A DNA stretch of 64,000 nucleotides. Source: Chloroflexota bacterium. GTDB lineage: Bacteria > Chloroflexota > Dehalococcoidia > Bin125. The DNA lies in the NCBI GenBank assembly GCA_009838735.1, contig VXQZ01000008.1:1-64000 (forward strand), read 5' to 3'. The position numbers and the translations under genes were made by a program. The first letter of the stretch is position 1. Each line of letters opens with the position of its first letter. Positions 47,023 through 56,244 of this stretch are shown in pieces. The notes under the pieces were generated by a model. It did not search any database. It was not told the origin of the DNA and saw only the letters and a list, made by a program, of their open reading frames with translations.

Positions 47023-49473
47023 ATGATCAGGGCGCTTGAGGGATTGCGGGTGCTGGATATCTCGGAGGGGTTGGCGGGGCCGTTTGCGGCGAAGCTGCTG
47101 GGGGACCTGGGCGCGGACGTGATCAAGCTGGAGTCGCCCGAGGGCGACGAGGCGCGTCGCCGTGGTCCGTTCGCCGGTTCCGAGGACATCGAAACGTCGG
47201 CTCCGTTCCTGTACGCGAATACGTCGAAACGCAGCGTGATCATCGATTCGTCCGATCCTGACGATCTCGCGCTGAGGGCGAACTTGCTCGAGTGGGCGGA
47301 CGTGATTGTCTCCCATGAAACCGAGCTGTCGCTGGCTGCTCGGGGGATCGGCTATCGGCACCTGTCGGCGGGCAATCCTCGAGTCGTGTTGACCACGGTG
47401 ACCGGATTCGGATCGGACGGGCCGTATGCGGATTGGCCGTGGAACCACCTGACGGCCGGGGCGCTGGGTGGATTCACGTATCTGTGTGGTCGGGAGGATC
47501 GGGAGCCGTTGCAACTGGGCGCATCGGTGACGGAGACGCTGACCGGCGCATACGCCGCCGTGGCAACACTGATTGCGGTCCACGCGGCGCAAGCACACGG
47601 TCGCGGCGATCACGTTGACGTATCGGTAGTCGAGGCTGCTGTAAACGCGGCGCTGTTGCCCGTCCAGCGCTACGACTACACCGGCAGCAGCGGCTCACGG
47701 CGGGCGGACATCGGACCGTCGCCGTCGTTCATTCTGCCCACAGCAGACGGATTCGTCGGCGCCAACGTGCTGACGCAGGCGCAGTGGGAGATGCTCTGTC
47801 AGTTCTTCGGTAGGCCAGAGTTCATCGAGGACCCGCTGTTCGCGGACGGCTGGTCGCGAATGGAGAATTCGCGGGATCTGGCCACTCAACTGGCCGAGCA
47901 GACCCGCCCTCGGACGGCGGAGGACGTGTTCCACGACGCGCAGACCTGGCGGATTCCGTTTGGGTTGATTCCGACGATGTCCGAGGTAGTCAATCTGCTG
48001 CCTCATCGCGAACGAGACTTTTTCCTTGACTTCGAGCATCCGCGGGCCGGTCGGGTGCGGATGCCTGGGATTCCCTGGATGTTTGGGGAAGAGCGTCCGG
48101 TAGGCAGTCGGACGCCGTTACTAGGGGAGCACGATGAGGAAGTGAGAGTTGGAGGCTGGAGCGATGGGGATCGAGATTCCCGCGTCAAGCGCGGGAATGA
48201 CGGAGGTGGGGAGCGGAATGAAGAAGAGCGACCCGCGCGGCCGCTGGAGGGGCTGCGGGTGATTGACCTGTCGATGTTTATGTCGGGTCCGATGACGTCT
48301 CTAATCTTCGCCGATGGTGGGGCGGACGTGATCAAGGTGGAGTCTGTGCAGCGGATTGACGGATGGCGGGCCGGTGGCGCGACGGATGACTTCTGGTGGG
48401 AGTGGGCGCCGCAGTTCAACTGGGTGAACCGGAACAAGCACGGGATCACACTGAACCTGACCGACCAGCGTGGGTCGGACGTGATCCGGCACATGGTCAA
48501 GGACGCGGACATCCTGGTGGAGAACTACACGCCCCGGGTGATGGGGAACTTCGGCCTTTCCTACGACGAGCTGCGCGAGATCAATCCGGAGTTGATCATG
48601 ATCTCGATGCCGGGTTTCGGGCTGACCGGAACCTGGTCGCACTACACCGCGTTTGCCAATACGACGGAGCAGATGTCGGGGCTGCCGCACTTGACTGGTT
48701 ACTCGGACGACCAGCCGATTTTCAGCGGCACGACCGGCGGCGATCCGTTGGCGGGCGTGATGGGCGCGCTGGCGCTGCTCTCGGCGCTGGAGCGCCGGAG
48801 CCGGTTGAATGCTCAGGGCGAGCCGGGCGGATGCCATATTGACCTGTCTCAGACGGAGACGGCAACCTCGTTCACGGGCGAAGCGGTGACGGCGTATTCG
48901 ATCTCGGGCGAGGATCCCGGACGGCAGGGCAACTATCACCCGAGGATCGCCCCGCACAGCACGTATCCCTGCCGCGACGAGGAATGGATCGCGATTGCCT
49001 GCGAGACCGATGCGCAGTTTGCCGACCTCGCCCGTCTGATGGGTCGCGACGATTGGCTCGAAATGGCATCGGACTTCGTCCATCGCGACGCCGCGCGCGA
49101 AGCGATCGACGCCGCCATCGCCACATGGACCTCATCCTGTGACGCAGGAGAGTTGATGCGCGAGTTGCAAGAACTGGGCATTGCCGCCGGAGTGGTGTAC
49201 GACGGACGCGGGCTGCTGGAGGATCCGCACCTGCAGGCGCGCAACTTCTTCATTGCCCAACACCACACGTACGCAGGTACTCGGCGGTATCCCTTGCAGC
49301 CGTATCGGTTTGCGAACTGGCGCGGGCCGGAAGTGGATCGGCCGTCGCCGACCCTGGGTCGGGACACGCGGGAAGTGCTGGGTCGGTTGACCGCCTTGAC
49401 GGACGCGGAGGTCGACGAGATGGAGGCCGACGACGTGATCGGCACGATTCCGTTGGGCGAGCGCGGGGACTGA
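47023..49473 (+). CDS. Fused (two-domain) CaiB/BaiF CoA-transferase with REP-encoded linker
   Basis: N-half LRVLDISEGLAGPFAAKLLGDLGADVIKLESPEGD; C-half LRVIDLSMFMSGPMTSLIFADGGADVIKVESVQRIDGWR. Confidence 0.92.
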   Translation: MIRALEGLRVLDISEGLAGPFAAKLLGDLGADVIKLESPEGDEARRRGPFAGSEDIETSAPFLYANTSKRSVIIDSSDPDDLALRANLLEWADVIVSHETELSLAARGIGYRHLSAGNPRVVLTTVTGFGSDGPYADWPWNHLTAGALGGFTYLCGREDREPLQLGASVTETLTGAYAAVATLIAVHAAQAHGRGDHVDVSVVEAAVNAALLPVQRYDYTGSSGSRRADIGPSPSFILPTADGFVGANVLTQAQWEMLCQFFGRPEFIEDPLFADGWSRMENSRDLATQLAEQTRPRTAEDVFHDAQTWRIPFGLIPTMSEVVNLLPHRERDFFLDFEHPRAGRVRMPGIPWMFGEERPVGSRTPLLGEHDEEVRVGGWSDGDRDSRVKRGNDGGGERNEEERPARPLEGLRVIDLSMFMSGPMTSLIFADGGADVIKVESVQRIDGWRAGGATDDFWWEWAPQFNWVNRNKHGITLNLTDQRGSDVIRHMVKDADILVENYTPRVMGNFGLSYDELREINPELIMISMPGFGLTGTWSHYTAFANTTEQMSGLPHLTGYSDDQPIFSGTTGGDPLAGVMGALALLSALERRSRLNAQGEPGGCHIDLSQTETATSFTGEAVTAYSISGEDPGRQGNYHPRIAPHSTYPCRDEEWIAIACETDAQFADLARLMGRDDWLEMASDFVHRDAAREAIDAAIATWTSSCDAGELMRELQELGIAAGVVYDGRGLLEDPHLQARNFFIAQHHTYAGTRRYPLQPYRFANWRGPEVDRPSPTLGRDTREVLGRLTALTDAEVDEMEADDVIGTIPLGERGD
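48171..48201. repeat. REP-like palindrome, copy 3, inside a coding sequence
   Basis: TCGAGATTCCCGCGTCAAGCGCGGGAATGAC; reverse complement GTCATTCCCGCGCTTGACGCGGGAATCTCGA matches copy 1 with few mismatches. Confidence 0.8.
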
Positions 49474-49479
49474 GGCGGG

Positions 49480-50133
49480 CTACGACCCCCCGGGATCTGC
49501 GACGCTGGACTGTCCGCAGTTGTCGATGTCGTCCTGGAATGGTGTGCCGAACAGTCGAGTGAGATCGAACGTAACCGGATCCTGGTCTGAGGCGAGCAGC
49601 CCGACCGTCATTTTCTTCGCTGATCGGAGCCGGTCATACCATTGGGACCCGTCCAACTGGAAGCTGACTCGCTCAAACACGCCATCCGGCGTGTACCAAG
49701 GCTGCAGATCCAAAGGCACGCTAACCGTCTGCATCGGTTGATCGTCGATGAGGACCAAGAGAGCGGCATGATTCTCGTCGGTTCGCAGCGTGAAGCCGGT
49801 AAACGTGATTGCCAGTTGATGGTTGCAGAACAGATGCATCGAGACGGCGTCCCACAGGTCACCTCCTCTAAGTATCGAGTACTCCAGATGAATGATCGGT
49901 GGGAACCGAGGCTGCTCACTCACCCCGTATGAGAGCAGCGCCTCCTGGTCATGATGTTCGATGGTCGGTGAATCTGCCTGAGCCGAGGCGGGCGAGTCGG
50001 AGTCTGTGCTGATGCGCGATTCGAGGCTGTCCCGCTGGACGGGGATTTCGTCGTGGCAGGCAACGAGGAAGAGAGTCAGCGCGAGAGCAGCGAGGGAGAG
50101 GCCAAAACTCCATGACCCCTGGTTGTACCGCAT
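49480..50133 (-). CDS. Hypothetical lipoprotein
   Basis: MRYNQGSWSFGLSLAALALTLFLVACHDE lipobox. Confidence 0.7.
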   Translation of the reverse strand: MRYNQGSWSFGLSLAALALTLFLVACHDEIPVQRDSLESRISTDSDSPASAQADSPTIEHHDQEALLSYGVSEQPRFPPIIHLEYSILRGGDLWDAVSMHLFCNHQLAITFTGFTLRTDENHAALLVLIDDQPMQTVSVPLDLQPWYTPDGVFERVSFQLDGSQWYDRLRSAKKMTVGLLASDQDPVTFDLTRLFGTPFQDDIDNCGQSSVADPGGS

Positions 50134-50188
50134 ATGGCCGATGGTACCCTTTCGGCAATTCTCAGCCGACGAATCCAAGGGTGCTCAC

Positions 50189-51073
50189 ATGCGACTGGCC
50201 AGTTTTTCGTTTGAAGACACGGTGCGTGTCGGTGTGGTGGTTGATGATGAGGTCGTCGACCTGTACCTGGCCGAGCCCGAGGCGCCGACGGATATGCGCG
50301 AATTCCTGGCGCTGGGCGAGGAAGGCCGGGTGATGGCCGAGTTCGCGGTGGAACGGGGCGGCAACCGGCGGCCCTTGTCCGATGTGGAGCTACTGGCGCC
50401 GGTGCCGAATCCACGCAAGTTCCTCGCCGTCGGTCTGAACTATGGCGACCACATCGCCGAGACCGGCGCACAGAAGCCGAGCATGCCGACCATATTCACT
50501 AAACAGGTGAGCTGTGTGCAGCGTCCGGGCGGCGGCGTACACATTCCGCTCGCCTCCAAGAACATCGACTACGAGGGTGAACTGGGAATCGTGATCGGCG
50601 AGACCTGCCGCCACGTCTCTGCGGATGAAGCGGAGTCAGTGATTGCCGGCTACACGATCGTCAATGACGTCTCGGTGCGCGACTTCCAGCGGCACACGCC
50701 GCAGTTCACAATGGGCAAGTCATTCGACACGCACGGGCCGGTTGGCCCGGTGATCGTCACCGGCGACGAGCTGGGCAATCCGCACGTCCTCGACATCCAG
50801 ACCCACGTCAACGGCGAGCTGCGCCAGGACTCGAACACGAAGCACCTGATCTTCAACTGCTACGACATCGTCGAGTACGTCACCCAGGCGATGACGCTCG
50901 AGCCGGGCGACATCATCGCGACGGGGACGCCGTCGGGTGTTGCTGCCGCCATGACGCCGCCGCGCTGGCTAGTCGCCGGGGACACCGTGAGCATCACTAT
51001 CTCCGGTATCGGGACACTCGAAAACAACTGCGTGCCCGAGCCCGAGGCGTCCCACGACGACGACCATCACTAG
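50189..51073 (+). CDS. Fumarylacetoacetate hydrolase family protein
   Basis: KFLAVGLNYGDHIAETG, IDYEGELGIVIGETC, GTPSGVAAAM motifs. Confidence 0.94.
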   Translation: MRLASFSFEDTVRVGVVVDDEVVDLYLAEPEAPTDMREFLALGEEGRVMAEFAVERGGNRRPLSDVELLAPVPNPRKFLAVGLNYGDHIAETGAQKPSMPTIFTKQVSCVQRPGGGVHIPLASKNIDYEGELGIVIGETCRHVSADEAESVIAGYTIVNDVSVRDFQRHTPQFTMGKSFDTHGPVGPVIVTGDELGNPHVLDIQTHVNGELRQDSNTKHLIFNCYDIVEYVTQAMTLEPGDIIATGTPSGVAAAMTPPRWLVAGDTVSITISGIGTLENNCVPEPEASHDDDHH

Positions 51074-51077
51074 GCCG

Positions 51078-51683
51078 TTAGTCCTTCGCCAGCGCCTCGG
51101 CGACGGGCGGCCACATACGGGCGAGGGCAGGCGTGCTTCCGGGCGGCGTCGGACGCGCGCTGTAGAAGCGGTCCTCGGGTCTGGTGTAGAGCTGGACGAG
51201 CGTCGGACCCTCGGCCGCGAGCAGTTCGTCGATTGCGGAGTCAAACTCCTCGGCGTCTCCGAATGACGCGGTCTGGGCGTAGCCCGCGCCCTCGGCCATC
51301 TGAGCGAAGTCGACCTGTTGCTGCGAGGGCAGCGGCTGCGAGCCGCTGGTCTCGTAAACGCCGTTGTGGATCACGATGTGCAGGAAGTTGGATGGCGCTG
51401 CTCCGGCGATCGTGCCGAGTGAGCCGAGTTGCATCATCAGCGAGCCGTCGCCGTCTATGACCCAGACGTCGCGGCCGGGCTGCGACAGGGCCACGCCCAG
51501 TCCGAGGGTGGATGCGCCACCCATGAATCCGATGCAGGCGAGATTGAGGTCGTGGGGCGATTTCTGCCGCCAGGCGCCGTTGGCGGTCATCGTGCCGACG
51601 ACGACCTGGTCCTCGCGACGCCGGGCAAGGACGTCGAGGGCGGCGTCGAGGGACATTCGTTGAACTTCAGAGTTGTTGGTCAT
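51078..51683 (-). CDS. TPP-dependent decarboxylase, C-terminal/TPP-binding subunit (sulfopyruvate/phosphonopyruvate decarboxylase beta-like)
   Basis: GLGVALSQPGRDVWVIDGDGSLMMQLGSLGTIAGAAPSNFLHIVIHNGVYETSGSQP. Confidence 0.85.
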   Translation of the reverse strand: MTNNSEVQRMSLDAALDVLARRREDQVVVGTMTANGAWRQKSPHDLNLACIGFMGGASTLGLGVALSQPGRDVWVIDGDGSLMMQLGSLGTIAGAAPSNFLHIVIHNGVYETSGSQPLPSQQQVDFAQMAEGAGYAQTASFGDAEEFDSAIDELLAAEGPTLVQLYTRPEDRFYSARPTPPGSTPALARMWPPVAEALAKD

Positions 51684-52186
51684 GATGTCGTTGTTCCTAC
51701 CAGGAGGGCGACCGGGCCATTGCGCTCCTGAGCCTCGTCGAAGGCTTCGGCAACGTGGTGGAGGTCCTCCGGTCCGTCGAGCAGGTGCGACGGGATGTCC
51801 AGAGTTTCCAGCAGGGGGCGACAGAGCCGGACCATTGATGAGCCGTCCTGCTCCGGCTCCAACTCAGCGTCGCGACCGAGCAGGCCGATCAGGAGGACGA
51901 TGGGAAAGTGGCCGTCCAACGCGACGCCTCGCAGGTTGTTGACGGAGGCGTAGAGGCCGGCGTGCTGAATCTGCATCATTGGGCGTCGGCCGCCGATGAT
52001 CAGGCCGGCGGAGACGGCCACGGCCTCGTCTTCGGTTGAGCAGTGAATCGTGCGGATTTCCTCGTCGTCCATGAGCAGATCGAGCACCGTACGCTGATGC
52101 GTGTCGGGCACGAGGACCACATCCTGGACCCCCGCGCCGCGGATTGCCGACAGCAGTTGGTCCGCCGGAATTGACTGGGCCGTCAT
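51680..52186 (-). CDS. TPP-dependent decarboxylase, N-terminal subunit (sulfopyruvate/phosphonopyruvate decarboxylase alpha-like)
   Basis: DVVLVPDTHQRTVLDLLMDDEEIRTIHCSTEDEAVAVSAGLIIGGRRPMMQIQHAGLYASVNNL; 4-nt overlap with the C-terminal subunit. Confidence 0.82.
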   Translation of the reverse strand: MTAQSIPADQLLSAIRGAGVQDVVLVPDTHQRTVLDLLMDDEEIRTIHCSTEDEAVAVSAGLIIGGRRPMMQIQHAGLYASVNNLRGVALDGHFPIVLLIGLLGRDAELEPEQDGSSMVRLCRPLLETLDIPSHLLDGPEDLHHVAEAFDEAQERNGPVALLVGTTTS

Positions 52187-52238
52187 AGGCTGCCTCCAGA
52201 TACTCAGCGGATTCACGACCAGCGCTGAGCCGAACGCC

Positions 52239-53327
52239 ATGAATGATACCGACGAGACCGCAGAATCAGTCGAGTCAGACGATTCCAACGGCGGACTGCC
52301 GCACGAGAATCCCAACCGTCCGCGCGAGTATCACGGCGCGCGGACGGTCATCGCCGGGGCCGGAGTCGTGATTGCTGTTGCGGCGGCGCTCTGGCTAACC
52401 CTGCTGCAGCCGTCCAACGGCGGGGGCGAAGGCGTGGTCGATTTGCCTGCCTGGCTGCCGACCGAGGGTCGGGAGGTCGGTTCGGAAATCGGAGACCTGG
52501 CTCCTGACTTCGATCTGGAGACGGTTGACGGCCAACGGTTCCGGCTCTCGGACTGGCGCGGGCAGCCGGTGCTGATCAATTTCTGGGCCTCCTGGTGCAG
52601 CCCGTGCCGGCGCGAGGTTCCAGCGCTGATCCGTGCGCTCGACGAACACGGAGCCAGGGGCCTCACCATCGTGGGGGTGAACATCGAGGAATCGACCTCG
52701 GTCGCCCTGAACTTCGTCGGCGAGTTCGGGATCGAATACGCGGTACCTATGGATTTCGATGGCGCGGTCTTTCGCGCCTATGGCGGCGGGGGGCCGAGTG
52801 GGCCGCCGCGATCGTTCTTCATCGATCCGGATGGCGTGATCGTGCGGATCTGGGCCGGCCAGGCGCCGGATGAGATCGTCGCGGAGCACACGCAGGAGTT
52901 TGCCGAGGCATACGCGACCAACCAGGTCGGACAGTTGCCCGGACTGAAGTCGCCGCCGCCTGTCGAGGGAGGGGAAGATCTCGGGGTGGGCGCGGAAGTC
53001 GGCGCGATTGCGCCCGACATGCTGATGTCGCCGAAGCTCGAGCCGGATGGTCGCTGGCTGCTGAGTGCGGAACGCGGCAGGACCATCACCATCGCCATCG
53101 TGCCGCCGGGCTGCATGCGCTGCGGGAGAGCCGTCGGAGCTGAGGACGACGCAACCGAAGGCGCGATCATCCTGCTTGGCGGAACCGGCGATGACCAGGG
53201 AACAGAGCGCCTCGAACTGGAGTGGTCGCCGGACGTCGGACGGATCTACTCGCCGGAGGGCGACTTACAGTTGATTCAGATAGACGAACGGGGAGTGATC
53301 CTGAGCATTTCCGGAATGCTCGAGTAG
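52239..53327 (+). CDS. Membrane-anchored TlpA-like thiol-disulfide protein with C-terminal extension
   Basis: One TM helix, APDFDLETVDGQRFRLSDWRGQPVLINFWASWCSPCRREVPALIRAL; second CxxC (CMRC) in C-terminal region. Confidence 0.88.
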   Translation: MNDTDETAESVESDDSNGGLPHENPNRPREYHGARTVIAGAGVVIAVAAALWLTLLQPSNGGGEGVVDLPAWLPTEGREVGSEIGDLAPDFDLETVDGQRFRLSDWRGQPVLINFWASWCSPCRREVPALIRALDEHGARGLTIVGVNIEESTSVALNFVGEFGIEYAVPMDFDGAVFRAYGGGGPSGPPRSFFIDPDGVIVRIWAGQAPDEIVAEHTQEFAEAYATNQVGQLPGLKSPPPVEGGEDLGVGAEVGAIAPDMLMSPKLEPDGRWLLSAERGRTITIAIVPPGCMRCGRAVGAEDDATEGAIILLGGTGDDQGTERLELEWSPDVGRIYSPEGDLQLIQIDERGVILSISGMLE

Positions 53328-53345
53328 CCGATGACGGGATGAGTG

Positions 53346-54392
53346 ATGGCAGAGTTTCGCACCATCGTCAAGCACGGATATGAAGAGGTCGCGCTGTGGT
53401 GCGACCAGGATGTCGGCATCGAGGCGATCTGCGCCATCCACTCGACGGCGCTGGGGCCGGCGATCGGCGGGACTCGCTGGCAGCCGTACGCCGACCGGGA
53501 CGCCGCCTTCGCCGACGTGCTGCGTCTGTCGGAAGCCATGACGCTCAAGTCATCGGCCGCGCGGCTGCCGTTCGGCGGGGGCAAGGCGGTCGTGATCGGC
53601 GATCCGGCCCACAAGACCGAAGCGCAACTGCGCAGCTACGCCGAGTTCGTAAACGAGTTCGAGGGGCGCTACCTGACGACGACCGATGTGGGTACGACCA
53701 CCGAGGAGATCGATCAACTGTCTCAGTGGACCCCGCACATCGTCGGGACGTCGCCAACGCTGGGCGGTTCGGGCGACACATCAGCCCTGACTGCGGTCAC
53801 GGTGCTCAACGGCATCTACGCCACGCTGGATGCGCTTGACGGCGATCCGGACCCGGCAGGGAAGACGATCGTTGTGGTCGGCGTGGGCAAGGTTGGCTCA
53901 AGAGTCGCTCGTTCTCTGGCGGAGGACGGGGCGCGCGTATTGGTCGCCGACATCCGCGCGATCGCAGCTGCCGCGTTAGCCGTGGAAATCGGCGCGAACA
54001 CGATCTCAGTCGATGAAGCGTTTGTTGTTCCCTGCGACGTGCTGTCGCCCAATGCGCTCGGTGGGGTCTTTGGCGAAGAGACAACTCCCGCGCTGCAATG
54101 TCGGGCAATCTGTGGCGGCGCCAACAACCAGCTCGTGCGTGACCCTGATGACGCCGCATCGATAGCCGAGCGCGGCATCCTCTACGCGCCCGACTATGTG
54201 GTCAACTCAGGCGGCGTGATCTCGGTTGCGCAGGATGTCGCGGGCTGGAGCTACGCGCGGGCGGTCGAGCACGCTGAGGGTGTCTTCGAGACGACGCGTC
54301 AGATCTTTGAGCTCGCGGATCGGCGCGAAATCACCACCGCCGAAGCGGCGCGTGAGTTCGCCCTATCGCAGATTCCCACGCCTGCGTCCTGA
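53346..54392 (+). CDS. Leu/Phe/Val/Glu dehydrogenase family protein
   Basis: STALGPAIGGTRWQPYADRDAAFADVLRLSEAMTLKSSAARLPFGGGKAVV; VVVGVGKVGSRVARSLAEDGA. Confidence 0.94.
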   Translation: MAEFRTIVKHGYEEVALWCDQDVGIEAICAIHSTALGPAIGGTRWQPYADRDAAFADVLRLSEAMTLKSSAARLPFGGGKAVVIGDPAHKTEAQLRSYAEFVNEFEGRYLTTTDVGTTTEEIDQLSQWTPHIVGTSPTLGGSGDTSALTAVTVLNGIYATLDALDGDPDPAGKTIVVVGVGKVGSRVARSLAEDGARVLVADIRAIAAAALAVEIGANTISVDEAFVVPCDVLSPNALGGVFGEETTPALQCRAICGGANNQLVRDPDDAASIAERGILYAPDYVVNSGGVISVAQDVAGWSYARAVEHAEGVFETTRQIFELADRREITTAEAAREFALSQIPTPAS

Positions 54393-54428
54393 ATCCTCAA
54401 CCCGATACCATGCGGGGGAACTACCTGG

Positions 54429-55646
54429 ATGAACCAGCAGGAGCCCGACATGTCCCTCACCGTGCATGGCATTCCCGTCATCGACATCGACTCGCACTAC
54501 ACCGAGCCGCCCGACCTCTGGACCTCGCGCGCGCCGGCCAAGTACAAGGACGCGGTGCCGCACATCGTGCTCAACGATGAAGGCCAACAGCGGTGGCAGG
54601 TGCTCGACGACATCGACTTCGGCCCGCCCGGTTTCACGGTCGTACGAGACGACGGCTCGAAGGAGTACGGCAAGATCTCGCTCGAGAGCTTCGAGCAGAT
54701 GTCAAAGGCGGCGACCGAACCGAAGGCGCGCCTGAAGCTGCTTGACGACCTGGGCATCGCGCAGCAAATCGTCTATCCAAACGTGGCCGGATTCGGTTCG
54801 CAGAATTTCGTCAAGATCGAGGACCACGAACTGCGCAACATCTGCTGCACGGTCTACAACGACGCGATCGCCGAGTTTCAGGAGGAGGGTGCAGGCCGAC
54901 TCTACCCGCAGGGTCTGGTCCCCTTCTGGGACATTCCCGCCGCGGTTGACGAGTTGCAACGAATCAAAGATCTCGGCATGACCGGGATCACGATGTGCGA
55001 CACACCGGAAGCCTTCGGCCTTCCGCATCTGGGCGACGCCGCGTGGGATCCGTTCTGGGACGCCTGCCAGGACATGGAGATGCCGGTCAACTTCCACATC
55101 GGCGCGGGCGCCGGCGTGGCCGACAAGCTGCTCTGGCCAGGCTACGGGCCGCAGCGCCGCCTCGCCCTCACCTCGATCAGCCTGTTCATCACCAACTTCA
55201 AGGTGATCATGAACCTGATCTTCTCCGGCCTCTGCGAGCGCTACCCGAACATCAACTTCGTCTCGGTCGAGTCAGGAATCGGCTGGGTGCCGTTCCTGCT
55301 CGAAGCGATGGACTATCAGTTCGAAGAGACCGTCCCGACCGAGCGCGAAGGCCTGACGATGAAGCCGTCGGAGTACTTCCGCCGGCAGATCTTCGCCTCG
55401 TTCTGGTTCGAGGACTTCGGTCCGCGTGCGACTATCTCGGCGATCGGCGAGGACAACGTGATGTTCGAGACCGACTTCCCCCACCCGACCTGCCTCTACC
55501 CGAGGGCCCAGGAGCACATCACCGAAGTCCTCACCGACCTCGACGAGGGCATCCGCGAGAAGGTGCTGAGGACAACGGCCGAACGCATCTACCACCTGCC
55601 GCCTGCGCCCGCCTCGATCTACGAAAGCGCCGCGGCTGGCGGATAG
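54429..55646 (+). CDS. Amidohydrolase family protein
   Basis: IPVIDIDSHYTEPPDLWTSRAPAKYKDAVPHIV..., VSVESGIGWVPFLLEAMDYQ, VMFETDFPHPTCLYP. Confidence 0.92.
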   Translation: MNQQEPDMSLTVHGIPVIDIDSHYTEPPDLWTSRAPAKYKDAVPHIVLNDEGQQRWQVLDDIDFGPPGFTVVRDDGSKEYGKISLESFEQMSKAATEPKARLKLLDDLGIAQQIVYPNVAGFGSQNFVKIEDHELRNICCTVYNDAIAEFQEEGAGRLYPQGLVPFWDIPAAVDELQRIKDLGMTGITMCDTPEAFGLPHLGDAAWDPFWDACQDMEMPVNFHIGAGAGVADKLLWPGYGPQRRLALTSISLFITNFKVIMNLIFSGLCERYPNINFVSVESGIGWVPFLLEAMDYQFEETVPTEREGLTMKPSEYFRRQIFASFWFEDFGPRATISAIGEDNVMFETDFPHPTCLYPRAQEHITEVLTDLDEGIREKVLRTTAERIYHLPPAPASIYESAAAGG

Positions 55647-55661
55647 GAGCAGGAGCGTCCG

Positions 55662-55973
55662 ATGGACGACGTTGACCTAGACGTGTACCCAACAGACCCA
55701 GTCAAAGTGGAAGCTCGCGAGGGCCTTTCGATCTGGCTCGAGTTCGCCGACGGCGCGTCGGGAAGGGTGGACCTATCCCACTTGGCCGATGTGCCTATCT
55801 TTTCTGCTTGGCACAAGCGCGAGTTCTTTGAGTCGGTACACATCAACGACGATTTCGCCATCGAATGGGACGAAATGCTCCAACTGTGCCCCGATTCCAT
55901 GTATCTGCGGGTGACAGGAAAGAGCGCGGAGGAAGTGTTTCCGCGAAGTAAGGGCGCCCCAGTGGATGCCTGA
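55662..55973 (+). CDS. DUF2442 family protein
   Basis: LSIWLEFADGASGRVDLSHLADVPIFSAWHKREFFESVHINDDFAIEWDEMLQLCPDSMYLRVTG. Confidence 0.8.
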   Translation: MDDVDLDVYPTDPVKVEAREGLSIWLEFADGASGRVDLSHLADVPIFSAWHKREFFESVHINDDFAIEWDEMLQLCPDSMYLRVTGKSAEEVFPRSKGAPVDA

Positions 55974-56226
55974 GATCTGTCGGATCGGGTCAGTGAGAGT
56001 GGTCATGTATTTTGAGGACCACGGCGGACCCCACTTCCACGTGATCGACGGTCGCCGACGGGACAAGTTCTATCTCGAAACGATGGAGTTCGAGTACGAC
56101 CGCCTGCAACAGCGCAAGCAACGCGAGATTCTTCGCTGGGCCCGCGTCCGCGAGGCTGAATTGCATCGCGCTTGGCAACTCGTGATGGATCACAAAGATC
56201 CGGGCCGCATCGCGCCGCTGGACTAG
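55966..56226 (+). CDS. DUF4160 family protein
   Basis: MPEICRIGSVRVVMYFEDHGGPHFHVIDG...REILRWARVREAELHRAWQLVMDHKDPGRIAPLD; 8-nt overlap with DUF2442 gene. Confidence 0.85.
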   Translation: MPEICRIGSVRVVMYFEDHGGPHFHVIDGRRRDKFYLETMEFEYDRLQQRKQREILRWARVREAELHRAWQLVMDHKDPGRIAPLD

Positions 56227-56244
56227 ACGCAAGGAGCATCCAAC

